Counted from the stretch's first letter, positions 44,907 through 55,024 are shown. The stretch: DNA of 64,000 nucleotides from Streptomyces sp. NBC_00663 (GCF_036226885.1 NZ_CP109027.1:3224001-3288000); one strand, 5' to 3'. The notes: a model not told the origin generated them from the letters alone. Numbers and translations are program-made.

Positions 44907-45317
44907 ATGCGTCGTACCACGACCTTCGTCATCGCGGCCCTGCTGCTGGCCGGCTGCGGTACCGAGGCCGGCAGCGGCAGCGGGGAGACCGTGTCGCCTT
45001 CCGGCTGCGCGTCCGTGCCGGAGCTGCACGCCTCGGACAGCGGCCGCACCGTGTGCCTGGACGTGGGCGGAACGGTCCGGGTCGGTCTGGACGGGGCGAG
45101 GAACAGGCCCTGGCAGCCGGTCGCCGCCGAGGGCGCCGGGCTGGAGGCCGCCAACAGCGGGATCGTCCTGTTGCCCGGTGACGCGAACGCCGCGTTCGAG
45201 GCGGTCGCGCCGGGGACGGTCCGGCTCAGCTCGTCCCGCCCGCTGTGCGCCACCGAGTCCGGCCGGGTCGCCTGCCAGGGGATTCAGGAGTGGTGGGTCA
45301 CCGTGGTGGTGAAGTAG
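44907..45317 (+). CDS. Putative small lipoprotein
   Basis: 136 residues. The signal peptide MRRTTTFVIAALLLAGCGT has a good lipobox (LAGC, Cys17). The rest is a compact domain with four further cysteines, likely two disulfides (ASVPELHASDSGRTVCL; RPLCATESGRVACQG). No family recognised. Its ribosome site is sequestered in a hairpin. Convergent with, and overlapping by 34 bp, the small membrane protein gene on the other strand. Confidence 0.7.
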   Translation: MRRTTTFVIAALLLAGCGTEAGSGSGETVSPSGCASVPELHASDSGRTVCLDVGGTVRVGLDGARNRPWQPVAAEGAGLEAANSGIVLLPGDANAAFEAVAPGTVRLSSSRPLCATESGRVACQGIQEWWVTVVVK

Positions 45318-45496
45318 CGGCGCCGCGGCTGCGCCTGCGGGCCGGCGTTCTTCGGGCGGCCTTGTTCGGCCTCCCTGATCTCCCGGTCGATGCGCCGGTC
45401 GCGTGCGATGCCGATCACCGACGGCAGGACCAGCACGAAGAGGATGCCCAGCACGGTCAGCATTCCGATCAGTCCTTCTGTCTGTGCGGTAGTCAT
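45284..45496 (-). CDS. Small single-pass membrane protein
   Basis: 70 residues from ATG at 45494-45496. One transmembrane helix (GLIGMLTVLGILFVLVLPSVIGIA) is followed by a basic/acidic tail DRRIDREIREAEQGRPKNAGP. Proteins of this shape are common in Streptomyces; function unknown. It is divergent from the AraC-type gene at 45589, and both starts flank the CTGCCACT-type repeats. Confidence 0.55.
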   Translation of the reverse strand: MTTAQTEGLIGMLTVLGILFVLVLPSVIGIARDRRIDREIREAEQGRPKNAGPQAQPRRRYFTTTVTHHS

Positions 45497-45530
45497 GACA
45501 CCACTCTCGCGCTGGACACTCCTTACAAAC

Positions 45531-45569
45531 AGTGGCAGGACTGCCGCACACCCTCGATTTACTGCCACT
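45531..45569. promoter_or_regulatory. Inverted repeat upstream of the AraC-type regulator
   Basis: AGTGGCAG (45531-45538) and CTGCCACT (45562-45569) form a perfect 8-bp inverted pair, and a third related half-site CTGGCAG lies at 45581-45587. The block lies between divergent starts (45496 and 45589), so it may be an autoregulatory site. Confidence 0.5.
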
Positions 45570-45588
45570 CACGAGGCACACTGGCAGC

Positions 45589-46554
45589 ATGCTGAGAAAC
45601 GTGGTCGCCGTTCTGCTCGACGGAGTGCATCCCTTCGAACTCGGGGTCGTCTGCGAGGTGTTCGGCATCGATCGCAGCGACGAGGGGCTGCCGACGTACG
45701 ACTTCGCCGTCGCCTCGGCCGAGGGACCGACGCTCGGCACCCATGTCGGCGGTCTCAGCGTCTCCACGCCGTACGGCCTGGAGCGGCTGGAGGAGGCCGA
45801 CCTGATCGCCGTACCGGCGGGGGCGGACTATGTGGTGCGGGAGTATCCGCCCGAGCTGCTCGACGCCCTCCGCGGGGCCGTCGCCCGGGGGGCCCGCGTC
45901 CTCAGCGTCTGCTCCGGCGTCTTCGTGCTGGGCGCCGCCGGGCTGCTCGACGGGCGGCGGTGCAGCGTGCACTGGAAGCAGGCCGGCGAGCTCGCTCTGC
46001 GCTACCCCCGTGCGGTCATCGAACCCGACGTGCTCTACGTCGACGAGGACCCCGTGATCACCTCCGCGGGCACCGCCGCCGGTATCGACGCCTGTCTGCA
46101 CATCGTCCGCAAGGAGCAGGGCCCCGAGGTCGCCAACAAGATCGCCCGGCGGATGGTCGTACCGCCGCACCGGGACGGCGGACAGGCGCAGTACATCGAG
46201 CGGCCGCTGCCGAAGGACCGCTGCGACACCGTCGGCGAGGTCCTCGTCTGGATGGAGCGGCATCTCGACGAGGAGGTCACCGTCGAGCAGCTCGCCGAGC
46301 GCGCGCACATGTCCCCACGCACCTTCGCCCGCCGCTTCCAGCAGGAGACCGGGACCACGCCCTACCGCTGGATCCTGCGGCAACGCGTCCTGCTCGCCCA
46401 GCGGTTGCTGGAAGGGACGGACGAAACGGTGGACGCGGTCGCGGGCCGAACCGGGTTCGGCACCGCGGCCGCACTGCGCCATCAGTTCGTACGGGCGCTG
46501 GGCACCACCCCGAACGCCTATCGAAGGACGTTCAGAGGGCCGGAAGCGGCCTGA
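45589..46554 (+). CDS. AraC-family regulator with DJ-1/PfpI-like sensor domain (possible NrdS)
   Basis: 321 residues from ATG 45589. The first about 190 residues are a DJ-1/PfpI (GATase1-like) domain, including VLSVCSGVFVLGAAGLLDGRR with the usual Cys position. The C-terminus has two AraC helix-turn-helix motifs (VTVEQLAERAHMSPRTFARRFQQ and VDAVAGRTGFGTAAALRHQF). In S. coelicolor an AraC-like gene nrdS is linked to nrdAB; this is a candidate, but here two small genes separate it from nrdB. Confidence 0.8.
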   Translation: MLRNVVAVLLDGVHPFELGVVCEVFGIDRSDEGLPTYDFAVASAEGPTLGTHVGGLSVSTPYGLERLEEADLIAVPAGADYVVREYPPELLDALRGAVARGARVLSVCSGVFVLGAAGLLDGRRCSVHWKQAGELALRYPRAVIEPDVLYVDEDPVITSAGTAAGIDACLHIVRKEQGPEVANKIARRMVVPPHRDGGQAQYIERPLPKDRCDTVGEVLVWMERHLDEEVTVEQLAERAHMSPRTFARRFQQETGTTPYRWILRQRVLLAQRLLEGTDETVDAVAGRTGFGTAAALRHQFVRALGTTPNAYRRTFRGPEAA

Positions 46555-47931
46555 TCACCGCGCCACCGGCCGCAGCAGCAGCTTGTGCGGGCGGAGCGTG
46601 ATGCCCACCCGCGTCCCGTCGTTCGACCCCGCCACCTGCTCGAAGCGGTACTTCGTGGCGAGCGCCGCGGTGATCAGCGACAGCTGCGCCATCGAGAAGT
46701 GGTCGCTCGGGCACTTGCGGTTGCCGACGCTGAACGGGCTCATGGCGTATTTCGGCACCTCCTTGACCCGTTCCGGAAGCCAGCGGTCGGGGTCGAAGCC
46801 GAGGCTGTCCTTGTACGACTTCGGATCGCGCTGGACCGCGTACGGGCTGTAGACGATGTCCGCACCGGCCGGAATGCGATACCCACCGAGTTCTGTGTCG
46901 GTGACCGCGCGGCGCGTCAATATCCATACCGCGGGACGCAAACGCATGGCTTCGACGACGACATTGTTGGTGTGCCGGAGCGACCGGACGTCGTCGAATG
47001 CGACGGGACGGCCGCCCGTTACGGATTCGACCTCGTCGCGCACCCTGTCCGCGTGTTCCGGATGTTCCGCGAGGACTTGGAGCAGCCACATGATCGTCGA
47101 CGCCACCGTTTCGCTGCCCGGGGTGACTATCGCGACGACCTGGTCGTGGATCTCCTGTTCCCCGATGGGGTCGCCATTGTCGTCCTTCGCCTCCAGCAAT
47201 GCTGTCAGCAAATCGTCCGGCTTTTGACCAGATGCGCGGCGCTCGGCGATGATCTCGTCGATGAGGAGATGCAAATCGGCCAGGGCCGCGTTGAATTTCC
47301 GGTTGGGCGGCAGGGGCAGGTTGTAGAGCGGCCCGAGGGGCACGACCATCCGCCGGTACATCCCGCGGAAGACGGTGGCGAGGGCGACGCAGAGCCGCTC
47401 GGCCCGCTCGTCCATGAAGTCGCCGCGCAGCAGACAGCGGGCCGCGATCCGCACGGCCACCCGGAAGGACTCGGTGGTGCAGTCCACGGTCTCGCCGGGC
47501 TGCCAGCGCGTCGTCAGCGCGTGCGCCTCCTCCTCCATGATCGGCCCGTACGCGGGGATCGCGTCGAGCCGGAAGGCGGGCTGGATGGTGCGCCGCTGAC
47601 GCCGGTGCTGCGGGCCGTTGGCGGTGGCCACGCCCTCCTTGCCGAGCAGGCCTTCCAGGGACTCCCACAGCGGCCCGGCGATGACGAAGTCGGGGTTGAG
47701 CGCGAGGGCTCCGGTGAGGGCCGGCGTGGTGGGCGCGTACACCTCCTTCGGGCCCAGTTTGAGCCGTACGACGTCGCCGTGGTCGCGGAGCTGGGACATG
47801 AAGGCCAGCGGGTCGCGCAGCAGCTTCAGGCCGTGTCCGAGGAGCGGGACGCCGCCGCCCGCCAGGGGTGCTTCACGCAGCCCGGACGCCGGGGTCGCCG
47901 GCGCTTCGGGCTTCACAGACTCGACGGTCAT
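46555..47931 (-). CDS. cyp170A1: Cytochrome P450 CYP170A1-type, epi-isozizaene oxidase
   Basis: 458 residues. The heme-ligand loop is [11 protein letters not shown] with Cys407; the EXXR helix is [10 protein letters not shown] and the I-helix [17 protein letters not shown]170A1 oxidises epi-isozizaene in two steps to albaflavenone; in S. coelicolor the protein also has a second terpene-synthase activity, making farnesene. The start overlaps the terpene synthase stop by four bases, an operon that couples precursor and oxidation steps. Predicted cytosolic. Confidence 0.93.
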   Translation of the reverse strand: MTVESVKPEAPATPASGLREAPLAGGGVPLLGHGLKLLRDPLAFMSQLRDHGDVVRLKLGPKEVYAPTTPALTGALALNPDFVIAGPLWESLEGLLGKEGVATANGPQHRRQRRTIQPAFRLDAIPAYGPIMEEEAHALTTRWQPGETVDCTTESFRVAVRIAARCLLRGDFMDERAERLCVALATVFRGMYRRMVVPLGPLYNLPLPPNRKFNAALADLHLLIDEIIAERRASGQKPDDLLTALLEAKDDNGDPIGEQEIHDQVVAIVTPGSETVASTIMWLLQVLAEHPEHADRVRDEVESVTGGRPVAFDDVRSLRHTNNVVVEAMRLRPAVWILTRRAVTDTELGGYRIPAGADIVYSPYAVQRDPKSYKDSLGFDPDRWLPERVKEVPKYAMSPFSVGNRKCPSDHFSMAQLSLITAALATKYRFEQVAGSNDGTRVGITLRPHKLLLRPVAR

Positions 47932-49013
47932 TTCTCACCTGCCGCTTCGTTGTTGACGTACGGGGGCGTGGACCGGTCGTCCCAGCTGTCGACCGTGTAG
48001 CGGCCGGACTCGTGGTGGAACCAGTAGACGGTGCTGAACCAGTTGCGCATATTGCCGACGCAGGCGCGCACGGTGTGACTCAGCTCCTTTCCCTGGACCG
48101 TTCCGTCGGCGAGGGAGTCCGCGAACCGTAAGGCGTCGTTCTCGGCGACGAGGAATGAGTCGATGCATTCCTCGACCCGTCGCCTGACTTCCCGGACCGC
48201 CTGTTTGAGGCTCATTCCCTCGTGTTTGATGAGGCTTATTCCGAGGTTGTGGACCTCGTCACCCGCTATTTCCTTCGGCAGCGAGCAGAGGTCGTTGTAC
48301 CAGGCGGCAAATTCCTGACTCAGCAGCGCCGCCTGCCGATAGGCCGGGTTTTCCCGCACCCGTTCCGGGAGTTCCCGGCCCGCGCTCGGCTCCAGCAGAT
48401 CGGTCCAGATCCAGTGCGCGAAGGTGAGGCGGCGCAGTGCGAGGTATTCCTCGACCGTCGGCACCACGCCCTCGGTGCGGTTGTGGAATTCCCGGTCGTA
48501 CGCCTCGATCACCTCGTGGAAGTGCCGGGCGAACCGCGTGTTCCACGTCCGCGGCAGGAACGAGTAGAGCCGCACCATGCTGTCCGCGAACCCGGCGACC
48601 AGCGGATCTTCGTGGTGCAGATGGTCCTCGGGGGTGTCGAGGGCCGTGTGCAGCCGGAACCTGAGCTGCCGCCAGGCCTCCGTCCTCCCGTGGACGATGT
48701 CGCGGTCGTGCCGGTCGTCCCAGACGAAGAACCACGCGCTGTAATCCGCTATCGCCTGGAGGACCGCGTCGGGGGCGCCCAGGTAGTAGCCCGCCATGAG
48801 GTCCGTGTAGCAAAGACCGTCGGCATATTCCTCCACCTTGTCCGCCGGCATGAGCCGCTTTTCCAGCAGCCAGGTGCGTGTCTTCTCCTGGAGCTGGGGC
48901 CAATACGGGTGGAGTTGCCGGGGAAACGCCGCCTCGATCACCGGGAGAGAGAGCGACGGTGGGACCGCGACCGCTGTCGGTGTCGATGTGGTGCCGTGTG
49001 AGAAAGCATGCAC
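47928..49013 (-). CDS. eizA: Epi-isozizaene synthase (class I sesquiterpene cyclase)
   Basis: 361 residues, GTG start with a GAGAGGGG ribosome site 7 bp before it. The aspartate-rich metal motif DDRHD begins at Asp99, matching the position in the characterised S. coelicolor enzyme. The NSE triad is NDLCSLPKE about residue 240. It cyclises farnesyl diphosphate to epi-isozizaene, the albaflavenone precursor. It is the first gene of a two-gene operon with the P450. Confidence 0.97.
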   Translation of the reverse strand: MHAFSHGTTSTPTAVAVPPSLSLPVIEAAFPRQLHPYWPQLQEKTRTWLLEKRLMPADKVEEYADGLCYTDLMAGYYLGAPDAVLQAIADYSAWFFVWDDRHDRDIVHGRTEAWRQLRFRLHTALDTPEDHLHHEDPLVAGFADSMVRLYSFLPRTWNTRFARHFHEVIEAYDREFHNRTEGVVPTVEEYLALRRLTFAHWIWTDLLEPSAGRELPERVRENPAYRQAALLSQEFAAWYNDLCSLPKEIAGDEVHNLGISLIKHEGMSLKQAVREVRRRVEECIDSFLVAENDALRFADSLADGTVQGKELSHTVRACVGNMRNWFSTVYWFHHESGRYTVDSWDDRSTPPYVNNEAAGEK

Positions 49014-49041
49014 GAACTAACCCCTCTCAGCCGCCAGTTAC

Positions 49042-49070
49042 GCACGCCCCTCCCGCTGTACCGGGCGTGC
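49042..49070. promoter_or_regulatory. Inverted repeat in the eizA upstream region
   Basis: GCACGCCC (49042-49049) and GGGCGTGC (49063-49070), extended by one pair to 9 bp, with a 13-nt loop. It lies 28 bp upstream of the eizA start codon on the minus strand, so it is either an operator or a leader-RNA hairpin. Confidence 0.5.
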
Positions 49071-49243
49071 GCCGTTGCGTATCCCCGCACTTCCCATTCA
49101 GCCCTACAACTGACCGGTCTGGGAACGGATTTGCACCATTCACTACCCCACAGTGCCGAGAATCTCCCCTTGTGTGACTGGTTCTGGATCAGTAAGGGAG
49201 CACAAGCGATCGAACGTGCGACGGACAGACGAACGGCGCCTGG

Positions 49244-49261
49244 TCAGGAAGGGGTTCCTGA
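49244..49261 (-). terminator. Hairpin downstream of peptide deformylase
   Basis: TCAGGAA (49244-49250), GGGG loop, TTCCTGA (49255-49261): a perfect 7-bp stem 43 bases past the deformylase stop on the minus strand. A modest terminator between deformylase and the terpene operon. Confidence 0.5.
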
Positions 49262-49303
49262 ACAGACGCCGTGCGGAGGGGACTTGTGGGGCCCCGGTCG
49301 CTC

Positions 49304-49954
49304 TCAGTCGTTCGCGACGACAGGGTAGCGGGGCTCGTTCTCAGCCATCTGCCGCAGCGCGTCCTTGCGTTCACGCTTGGAGAGCCGGTCGATGTAGAGG
49401 TACCCGTACAGGTGATCGGTCTCGTGCTGCAAACACCGAGCGAAGTACCCGGTGCCGCGCACCTTGATCGGATTGCCCTTCTCGTCCTGCCCGGTCACCT
49501 CGGCGTAGTCGGGACGCGCGAGCGGCGCGTACGCCGTCGGCACCGACAGACAGCCCTCGTTGCTGTCGTCCAGGCGGCGCTTCTCGGCGGGCAGGTCGAC
49601 GACCTTGGGGTTGCAGACGACACCGACGTGCCGGGCTCCCTCGTCGTCCATGCAGTCGTAGACGAAGACCTTCAGATCGACGCCGATCTGGTTGGCGGCC
49701 AGGCCCACGCCCTCGGCGGTGCGCTGCGAGGCGAACATGTCCGCGACCAGCTGGTCCAGCTCCGCGCCGAACTCGGTGACGTCCTTGCACTCCTTGTGCA
49801 GCACCGGGTTCCCGACGACGGTGATGGGCCGCGAGGTCCCACGCTCACGCCACGCGTTCTCGCGCTCCTCGGCGTCCTGGGTGTCGATGACGAAACCCTC
49901 GTCGTCCACGGGAAGCACGCCCACGTGCTGCTGATCGGTGTCCTGCTGCGCCAT
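49304..49954 (-). CDS. def: Peptide deformylase
   Basis: Removes the formyl group from nascent protein N-termini. 216 residues from ATG at 49952-49954. The three signature motifs are present: [17 protein letters not shown] (metal-binding Cys) and [11 protein letters not shown] (the HExxH zinc/iron ligands). An N-terminal extension of about 40 residues is longer than in E. coli. The cleavage product is cytosolic; it is one of several deformylases streptomycetes carry. Confidence 0.93.
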   Translation of the reverse strand: MAQQDTDQQHVGVLPVDDEGFVIDTQDAEERENAWRERGTSRPITVVGNPVLHKECKDVTEFGAELDQLVADMFASQRTAEGVGLAANQIGVDLKVFVYDCMDDEGARHVGVVCNPKVVDLPAEKRRLDDSNEGCLSVPTAYAPLARPDYAEVTGQDEKGNPIKVRGTGYFARCLQHETDHLYGYLYIDRLSKRERKDALRQMAENEPRYPVVAND

Positions 49955-50019
49955 GACCGACGATGCCTTCCTAAACCAAAACAGGGGAGAAGTGTGCTGA
50001 TACAGGGTACGGCGAGGTT

Positions 50020-51102
50020 TCAGCAGACCTCTTCGAGGTCGCGCCAGTCCCTGGAGTCCGGGCTGTCCGCGACCCACCCGTCCAGCAGCCCTCGTACCAG
50101 CGAAGGCGGCGCAGCGACGCCACACTCCCGCTCCGGCACCCACAGCTGTCCGTCCGTCCGATGCCCCAGCGGTCCGGGGTGCCCCGGCTCACTGTGGTCG
50201 TGCGGGTCGAGATGCTCCCCGTCGCCCTCATCGGACGGCATCCGGGACTCCGAGCACATCCGGCACAGCAGCCGCACCGAGGACGACCAGTCCTCCGCCG
50301 CGAACCCGGCGTCGGAGGCAAGCTGCTCCAGCGCGTCCCGATCGGCCTCCGTGGCGGCCTCGAGGAGCACCACCCACGTCGGCACCGGCGAAGGCGCCCA
50401 CAGCTCGATCTCGTCGAAGACGGGATAGGAGTGCCCGGCGGCGGTCGTCCGCTCCCCATGAGGCACCCCGTCGTGCAGCACGACCTCACCCCACCGCCGC
50501 CCGGAGGACGGCAACGGGATCGACAGCACCTCGATGCGCGCGGGGTCCAGCCGGCGCCCCCACACCACCTCGGCCTCCCCCTCCGGCGACAGCCGTACAG
50601 CCGCGCTGCCGAGGTCCATGCCGACCGGCTCACCGGGGTCGGCCGCCCCGCCCGGCACCCGCAGCCCGTAGGCCTGCCAGGCCCGCCGGGCCAGCGGCCA
50701 GTCCTGCAAGGCGGTGGCCGCGATGCCGACGTTCCACCAGTCGGGTGCGCCCGTCTCCCGGTCGAGGAGGGCCACGGCACGCAGCCCGGCCGCACGGGCC
50801 TGCTCCCAGTCGTGCCGGAACTTGTGCAGCAGGGCGAGGTTGAACCAGGACTCGGACAGCCACGGTTCCAGATCGGCGGCGCGCGTCAGCAGCGCGCCCG
50901 CGTCCTCGTACCGACCGTCGCCGATCAGCGTGAACGCGCGGTCGGTGGCCTGCCGCCAGGAGGCGGAGGGCCGGTGCCGTCCTTTGCCGAAGATCCTCAC
51001 GATTCCCGCCTGCCAGTTGCCCTCAGTGACCTCGCCACTGCCCCCGGAATCCCTCTCCTTCGCATCCAACCACGTGCGGCTGGAGGGGCGCTCATTACCC
51101 AT
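50020..51102 (-). CDS. Tetratricopeptide-repeat protein of unknown function
   Basis: 360 residues. TPR-like segments occupy about 50-135 ([47 protein letters not shown]). The C-terminal part has [29 protein letters not shown], a Cys/His cluster that could bind metal. The N-terminus is charged. Conserved in Streptomyces from memory, but the function is unknown. Close (3 bp) after the degenerate HD gene upstream, 65 bp before def. Confidence 0.7.
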   Translation of the reverse strand: MGNERPSSRTWLDAKERDSGGSGEVTEGNWQAGIVRIFGKGRHRPSASWRQATDRAFTLIGDGRYEDAGALLTRAADLEPWLSESWFNLALLHKFRHDWEQARAAGLRAVALLDRETGAPDWWNVGIAATALQDWPLARRAWQAYGLRVPGGAADPGEPVGMDLGSAAVRLSPEGEAEVVWGRRLDPARIEVLSIPLPSSGRRWGEVVLHDGVPHGERTTAAGHSYPVFDEIELWAPSPVPTWVVLLEAATEADRDALEQLASDAGFAAEDWSSSVRLLCRMCSESRMPSDEGDGEHLDPHDHSEPGHPGPLGHRTDGQLWVPERECGVAAPPSLVRGLLDGWVADSPDSRDWRDLEEVC

Positions 51103-51105
51103 GGG

Positions 51106-52470
51106 TTACCCAGCCTGGGGCAGGGTCAGACAGTCTCTCGCCAGCACCCTGGCCAGCGCCTCCACGACCTCCGGCGCATAGTCCCCCGCGGTCGCCAGCC
51201 GCAGCTCCTCCAGTGCGGTGAGGGGCCCGCCGGGCCCGGCGTCCCGCGCCTTCTCCTCGTAGGCGTTCACGGTCCGTACGATCCGTGCGGCGACCGGCTG
51301 CTGCCGGTACGGGGCGGCCTGCCGCTCCACGACCACGGCGACCGCGCCGTCCACCCCGGTCTGCCGTACGACGGCCCCGCCGAGCAGCGCGATCCGCCGC
51401 TGTTCCTCGGCGGGCAGGGTGGCGGTGGCCCCGGCGGGCACCGGGTCGACGAGGCTGAGCTGTCCGATGTCGTGCATGAGGGCGGCGTACTCCAGGACGG
51501 TGAGGTCCCGCCCGGACAGCCCCAGGTCCCGGCCGACGGCGCGGCTGAGCGCGGCGACCCGGCGGGCGTGTCCGGCGGGGGTGTATCCGGCGATCTCGGT
51601 GGCGCGGGCGAGGGAGGCGATGGTCTGCCGGTAGGTGGTGCGGACGGCGGCGTAGCGCCGGAAGGAGAGCTGGGTGAGCAGCAGGGGCACACAGAACACC
51701 GGCAGCGCCCACAGGCCGACGACGGCGACCGCGAGGGCCATGACGGCGCCGGTCGCGCAGACGGCTGAGCCGATGCCGAGCAGCGCCCGCAGCTCGTCGC
51801 GCAGCAGGGGGCCGAAGGGCCAGCGGGTGCGGGAGTGCCGCAGCGCGGCGGCGAGCACAGCGTCGCACAGGGCGGTGAGGGCGAGCAGCGCGATCAGCAG
51901 CAGGGCGTATGCCGGTCCGCCCCAGGCCGTGAACACGCCCTGGTTGTAGAGGGGTTGGAAGCAGACGGCGGCGAAGCCGGTGCTGAGCACGCGCCGCGAG
52001 AGGTGGTCCCGTGTCCGTCCGCTGCCCCGCCAGATGTGCGGCACGCTGCCCAGCAGCCCGGCCGCGACGACGACCGCGACCACCTGGGCCACCCCGTGCT
52101 GCGTCGCCCGCCCGGCGTCCGCCCCGAGCAGCGCGTACGACAGCGCCCCGGCGGCCCCGAGCGGCGCGGCCTCCCTGACCTGGGCGCCGGTCCACCGCGT
52201 CAGCTCCCCCACGCCGATCAGCACCCCGAAGGCGACCGCGGCGCCCCGCTCCTCCAGGCCGGTCCACAGGGTGACGGCGAGGGAGACACCGGCGACGAGG
52301 GCGGCGGAGGTGTGGACGAGGCGCAGCGGCATCGGCGACCGTGGCGCCGACGCCGGCCCACCGGCCGAGGCCGATCCCGTCGCCGTGCCCGGCACGGACG
52401 CGCTGATCGCGGTACCCGACCCACCCGATACGCGCGCGCTCATCGCCCCACCCGGCACTTGCGCGCTCAC
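51106..52470 (-). CDS. Membrane protein with a degenerate HD-GYP-like domain
   Basis: 454 residues from GTG at 52468-52470, which overlaps the stop of the preceding gene by GTGA; ATG at 52443 (445 residues) is a good alternative with a better ribosome site. Seven or so transmembrane helices occupy about 45-280. The HD part retains HARRVAALSRAVGRDLGLS and LMHDIGQLSLVDP but lacks the HH and GYP motifs; VVRQTGVDGAVAVVVERQAAP replaces them. It may be a non-catalytic partner of the neighbouring HD-GYP protein. Confidence 0.7.
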   Translation of the reverse strand: MSAQVPGGAMSARVSGGSGTAISASVPGTATGSASAGGPASAPRSPMPLRLVHTSAALVAGVSLAVTLWTGLEERGAAVAFGVLIGVGELTRWTGAQVREAAPLGAAGALSYALLGADAGRATQHGVAQVVAVVVAAGLLGSVPHIWRGSGRTRDHLSRRVLSTGFAAVCFQPLYNQGVFTAWGGPAYALLLIALLALTALCDAVLAAALRHSRTRWPFGPLLRDELRALLGIGSAVCATGAVMALAVAVVGLWALPVFCVPLLLTQLSFRRYAAVRTTYRQTIASLARATEIAGYTPAGHARRVAALSRAVGRDLGLSGRDLTVLEYAALMHDIGQLSLVDPVPAGATATLPAEEQRRIALLGGAVVRQTGVDGAVAVVVERQAAPYRQQPVAARIVRTVNAYEEKARDAGPGGPLTALEELRLATAGDYAPEVVEALARVLARDCLTLPQAG

Positions 52471-53759
52471 CTCCGTACCCCGGACCGGCTGCCCGTCGGC
52501 CGTCGCGGACCCGGCGGGCGTGCCGCCTCGTCCGCGGTCACCGCGGGATGCCAGCCGTGCCGTCCCAGGGCCCGGACGAGTGCCGTCACCATCCGTGGGT
52601 CGAACTGCGTCCCCGCGCACCGCTCCAGCTCCTCCAGCGCTGTCCCCACGGGCCGCGCCCTGCTGTAGGAGCGGGTGGACGTCATCGCGTCGAAGGCGTC
52701 GGCGACCGCCACCACCCGCGCCGACTCGGGGATCTGCGCCCCGACCAGCCCGTACGGGTATCCGCTGCCGTCCAGCCGTTCGTGATGGTGCAGGACAGCG
52801 GCCCGGGCCTCCCCCAGGAACGAGATCCCGCGCACCATCTCGTGCCCGTACTCCGGATGCAGCTCGATGATCCGGCGTTCCTCGGGCGTCAGCGGCCCGT
52901 CCTTGCGCAGCAGCCGCGTCGGGACGCCCAGCTTGCCCACGTCGTGCAGGATGCCGGCGAAGCGGAGGACCTCGATGCGGCCCTCGTCAAGGCCCAGCTC
53001 GCGGGCGATCATCATCGAGGCCTGGCCGACGCGTTCACTGTGTCCGCGGGTGTACTCGTCCTTGATGTCGACGGCCTGCACCAGCGCGCGGATGGTCGCC
53101 TGGTGGGCGGCCCGCTCCCGGTGGTACTGCGCGAACGCCCACCAGGACACACACATCGGCAGCAGCACGAGCAGCGCGGCGACGGGCCCGTACGGGCTGC
53201 GCCACAGGACGGCCATCATGAGCCCGGCGAGCCCGTGTACGGCGATCGGCGCGAGGGAGCGTACGAGGAGCCCTCGCCAGGCCAGCCGGGCCGGGACGCC
53301 TTCCGCGAGCGTCAGGATGCCGCCGTCGAGCACGGTCAGCACCAGGCAGAACGCGGCGACGGCCGCCCCGGCGGGGACGAGCGCGTAGGGGAAGTCGGAG
53401 TTGACGACGGCGTCGCGGCCGCCCAGCGCCCAGTGCACCCGGGACGCGGCCCAGGCGGCGAGGGCGAGTTGGGAGGCCCGCCAGATCCGGCGCGGCAGCC
53501 GTGGCCGTCGGGCGACCGGGGAGAGCAGCGCCCCCGGCACCGCGACGAGCGCGGCGGCGGGCGGCGGCAGCAGAAAGGCACCGGCGAGCAGAACGGGGTA
53601 GAACGAGCCGGAGAGCCGCTCGCCGCCCGCGTAGAGGACGGCGAGCAGGGCCACCGCCCACCACGGGGCGCGTACCGCCGGCAGCAGGTGCAGGCAGTAC
53701 AGGGCGGCGAGGGCCACACAGCCGATGTACACACGGGCCCGTGCGGGTATCGCCTCCAT
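52467..53759 (-). CDS. Membrane-bound HD-GYP domain protein
   Basis: 430 residues from ATG at 53757-53759 with a GGAGGGG site. N-terminal half with about six transmembrane helices; C-terminal HD-GYP domain with every metal ligand visible: RGHSERVGQASMMIA, LHDVGKLGVPTRLL, LHPEYGHEMV, VLHHHERLDGSGYPYGL. HD-GYP enzymes hydrolyse cyclic di-GMP or related signals, but the substrate here is untested. It precedes the degenerate HD gene with a GTGA overlap. Confidence 0.88.
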   Translation of the reverse strand: MEAIPARARVYIGCVALAALYCLHLLPAVRAPWWAVALLAVLYAGGERLSGSFYPVLLAGAFLLPPPAAALVAVPGALLSPVARRPRLPRRIWRASQLALAAWAASRVHWALGGRDAVVNSDFPYALVPAGAAVAAFCLVLTVLDGGILTLAEGVPARLAWRGLLVRSLAPIAVHGLAGLMMAVLWRSPYGPVAALLVLLPMCVSWWAFAQYHRERAAHQATIRALVQAVDIKDEYTRGHSERVGQASMMIARELGLDEGRIEVLRFAGILHDVGKLGVPTRLLRKDGPLTPEERRIIELHPEYGHEMVRGISFLGEARAAVLHHHERLDGSGYPYGLVGAQIPESARVVAVADAFDAMTSTRSYSRARPVGTALEELERCAGTQFDPRMVTALVRALGRHGWHPAVTADEAARPPGPRRPTGSRSGVRR

Positions 53760-53867
53760 ACACCCCTCCCCGGGCACGCGCTTCCAGCACGGGAGCCTAG
53801 GGCGGTGAGGGGGAGGTCCGCGGGCTTATGACCCGTGGATTAGCACGTTCGAGTGACGACCGTGCGT

Positions 53868-54179
53868 TCAGGATTCCTGCGGGCCGGCCGGTGCCGTGGC
53901 GATGTCGTGGTCCGGCACCGCCTGTCCTGAGCGGATCAGGTCGAGCCGGCCGAGCACCTTGGAACGCAGGTCGGTGGGGACGTCGTCATGTCCGCAGCAC
54001 CGCTTGACCAGCTTCTTCACGGCCTCTTCGAGCCCGTACTTCTCCAGGCACGGCGAGCACTCGGTGAAGTGCTGCTTGAACTTGTCGCGGTCGACGTCCG
54101 GCATCTCGCTGTCGAGGAACTCGTAGAGATGGTCGAGCACCTCACTACAGTCCGTCTCGTGCGGCTCTCCGCAGCTCAT
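53868..54179 (-). CDS. rsrA: Zinc-binding anti-sigma factor RsrA
   Basis: 103 residues of the ZAS family. The zinc and redox ligands HFTECSPC (His37, Cys41, Cys44) and Cys11 are present, plus C61/C62 in VKRCCGHDD. Reduced RsrA holds SigR; thiol oxidants form a disulfide between Cys11 and Cys44, expelling zinc and releasing SigR. The ATG overlaps the sigR stop (ATGA), giving balanced synthesis. Confidence 0.97.
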   Translation of the reverse strand: MSCGEPHETDCSEVLDHLYEFLDSEMPDVDRDKFKQHFTECSPCLEKYGLEEAVKKLVKRCCGHDDVPTDLRSKVLGRLDLIRSGQAVPDHDIATAPAGPQES

Positions 54180-54859
54180 GAGCCCGAACCTTTCACTTCG
54201 TTCGACTCTCCGGCGCCGGCCGGGACCAGCCCGCGCTCACGGGCGTAGTCCTCGAGCATGCCGCGCAGTTGACGGCGGCCCCGGTGCAGCCGGGACATCA
54301 CCGTACCGATGGGTGTCCCCATGATGTCCGCGATCTCCTTGTAGGCAAAGCCCTCGACGTCCGCCAGATAGACGGCGATACGGAATTCCTCGGGGATCGC
54401 CTGGAGCGCTTCCTTCACGTCCGAGTCGGGCAGGTGGTCCAGCGCCTGCGACTCGGCGGAGCGCAGACCGGTCGACATGTGCGACTCGGCGCGTGCCAGC
54501 TGCCAGTCCTCGATCTCCTCGGCCGCGGAGCGCTGGGGTTCACGCTGCTTCTTGCGGTACGAGTTGATGAACGTGTTGGTCAGGATCCGGTACAGCCACG
54601 CCTTGAGGTTGGTGCCCTCGCGGAACTGGTGGAAGGACGCGTACGCCTTGGCGTAGGTCTCCTGCACCAGGTCCTCGGCGTCGGCCGGGTTGCGCGTCAT
54701 CCGCAGGGCGGCCGAGTACATCTGGTCGAGGAATTCGAGCGCGTCCCGCTCGAAGCGCGCGGTGCGCTCCGACGTGGACTCCGTGCCCGTGCCCTGGCCC
54801 TCGGGCTGCTCCGCCTGGCCGTGTTCGGTCCCTGCGTCGGTACCGGGAACCGGACCCAC
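54176..54859 (-). CDS. sigR: Thiol-stress ECF sigma factor SigR
   Basis: 227 residues from GTG at 54857-54859, which has a strong GAGGAGGTG ribosome site. ECF region 2 is [32 protein letters not shown] and [23 protein letters not shown]; region 4 is [39 protein letters not shown]. It controls thioredoxin, mycothiol, proteases and its own operon. In the same frame GTG 55024 would yield a 282-residue form (SigR') with a 55-residue extension, an unstable isoform known in S. coelicolor. It forms an operon with rsrA. Confidence 0.97.
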   Translation of the reverse strand: MGPVPGTDAGTEHGQAEQPEGQGTGTESTSERTARFERDALEFLDQMYSAALRMTRNPADAEDLVQETYAKAYASFHQFREGTNLKAWLYRILTNTFINSYRKKQREPQRSAAEEIEDWQLARAESHMSTGLRSAESQALDHLPDSDVKEALQAIPEEFRIAVYLADVEGFAYKEIADIMGTPIGTVMSRLHRGRRQLRGMLEDYARERGLVPAGAGESNEVKGSGS

Positions 54860-55024
54860 CTCCTCAAGTTTCTGGGCAGCGTCGAAGCCGATGCCACCAG
54901 AATCGGAGGATAGACGACTACCCGTGCCCGCCGCGCCTCGAATAGGCGTGGTCTTGCCCGCGTGCAGCACCGTCCAGTCCAGGTCAGCGCGGCTGCTGCG
55001 GGTCGGGCAGAAGGTCGAACCCAT
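54860..55024 (-). CDS. sigR: N-terminal extension of the SigR' isoform
   Basis: The sigR frame continues upstream for exactly 55 codons to a start at 55022-55024 ([19 protein letters not shown]). The longer transcript from the SigR-dependent promoter at 55072-55097 is needed to make it, so it appears only after induction. In S. coelicolor this extension marks the protein for rapid ClpP-dependent turnover and so switches the response off. Confidence 0.8.
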
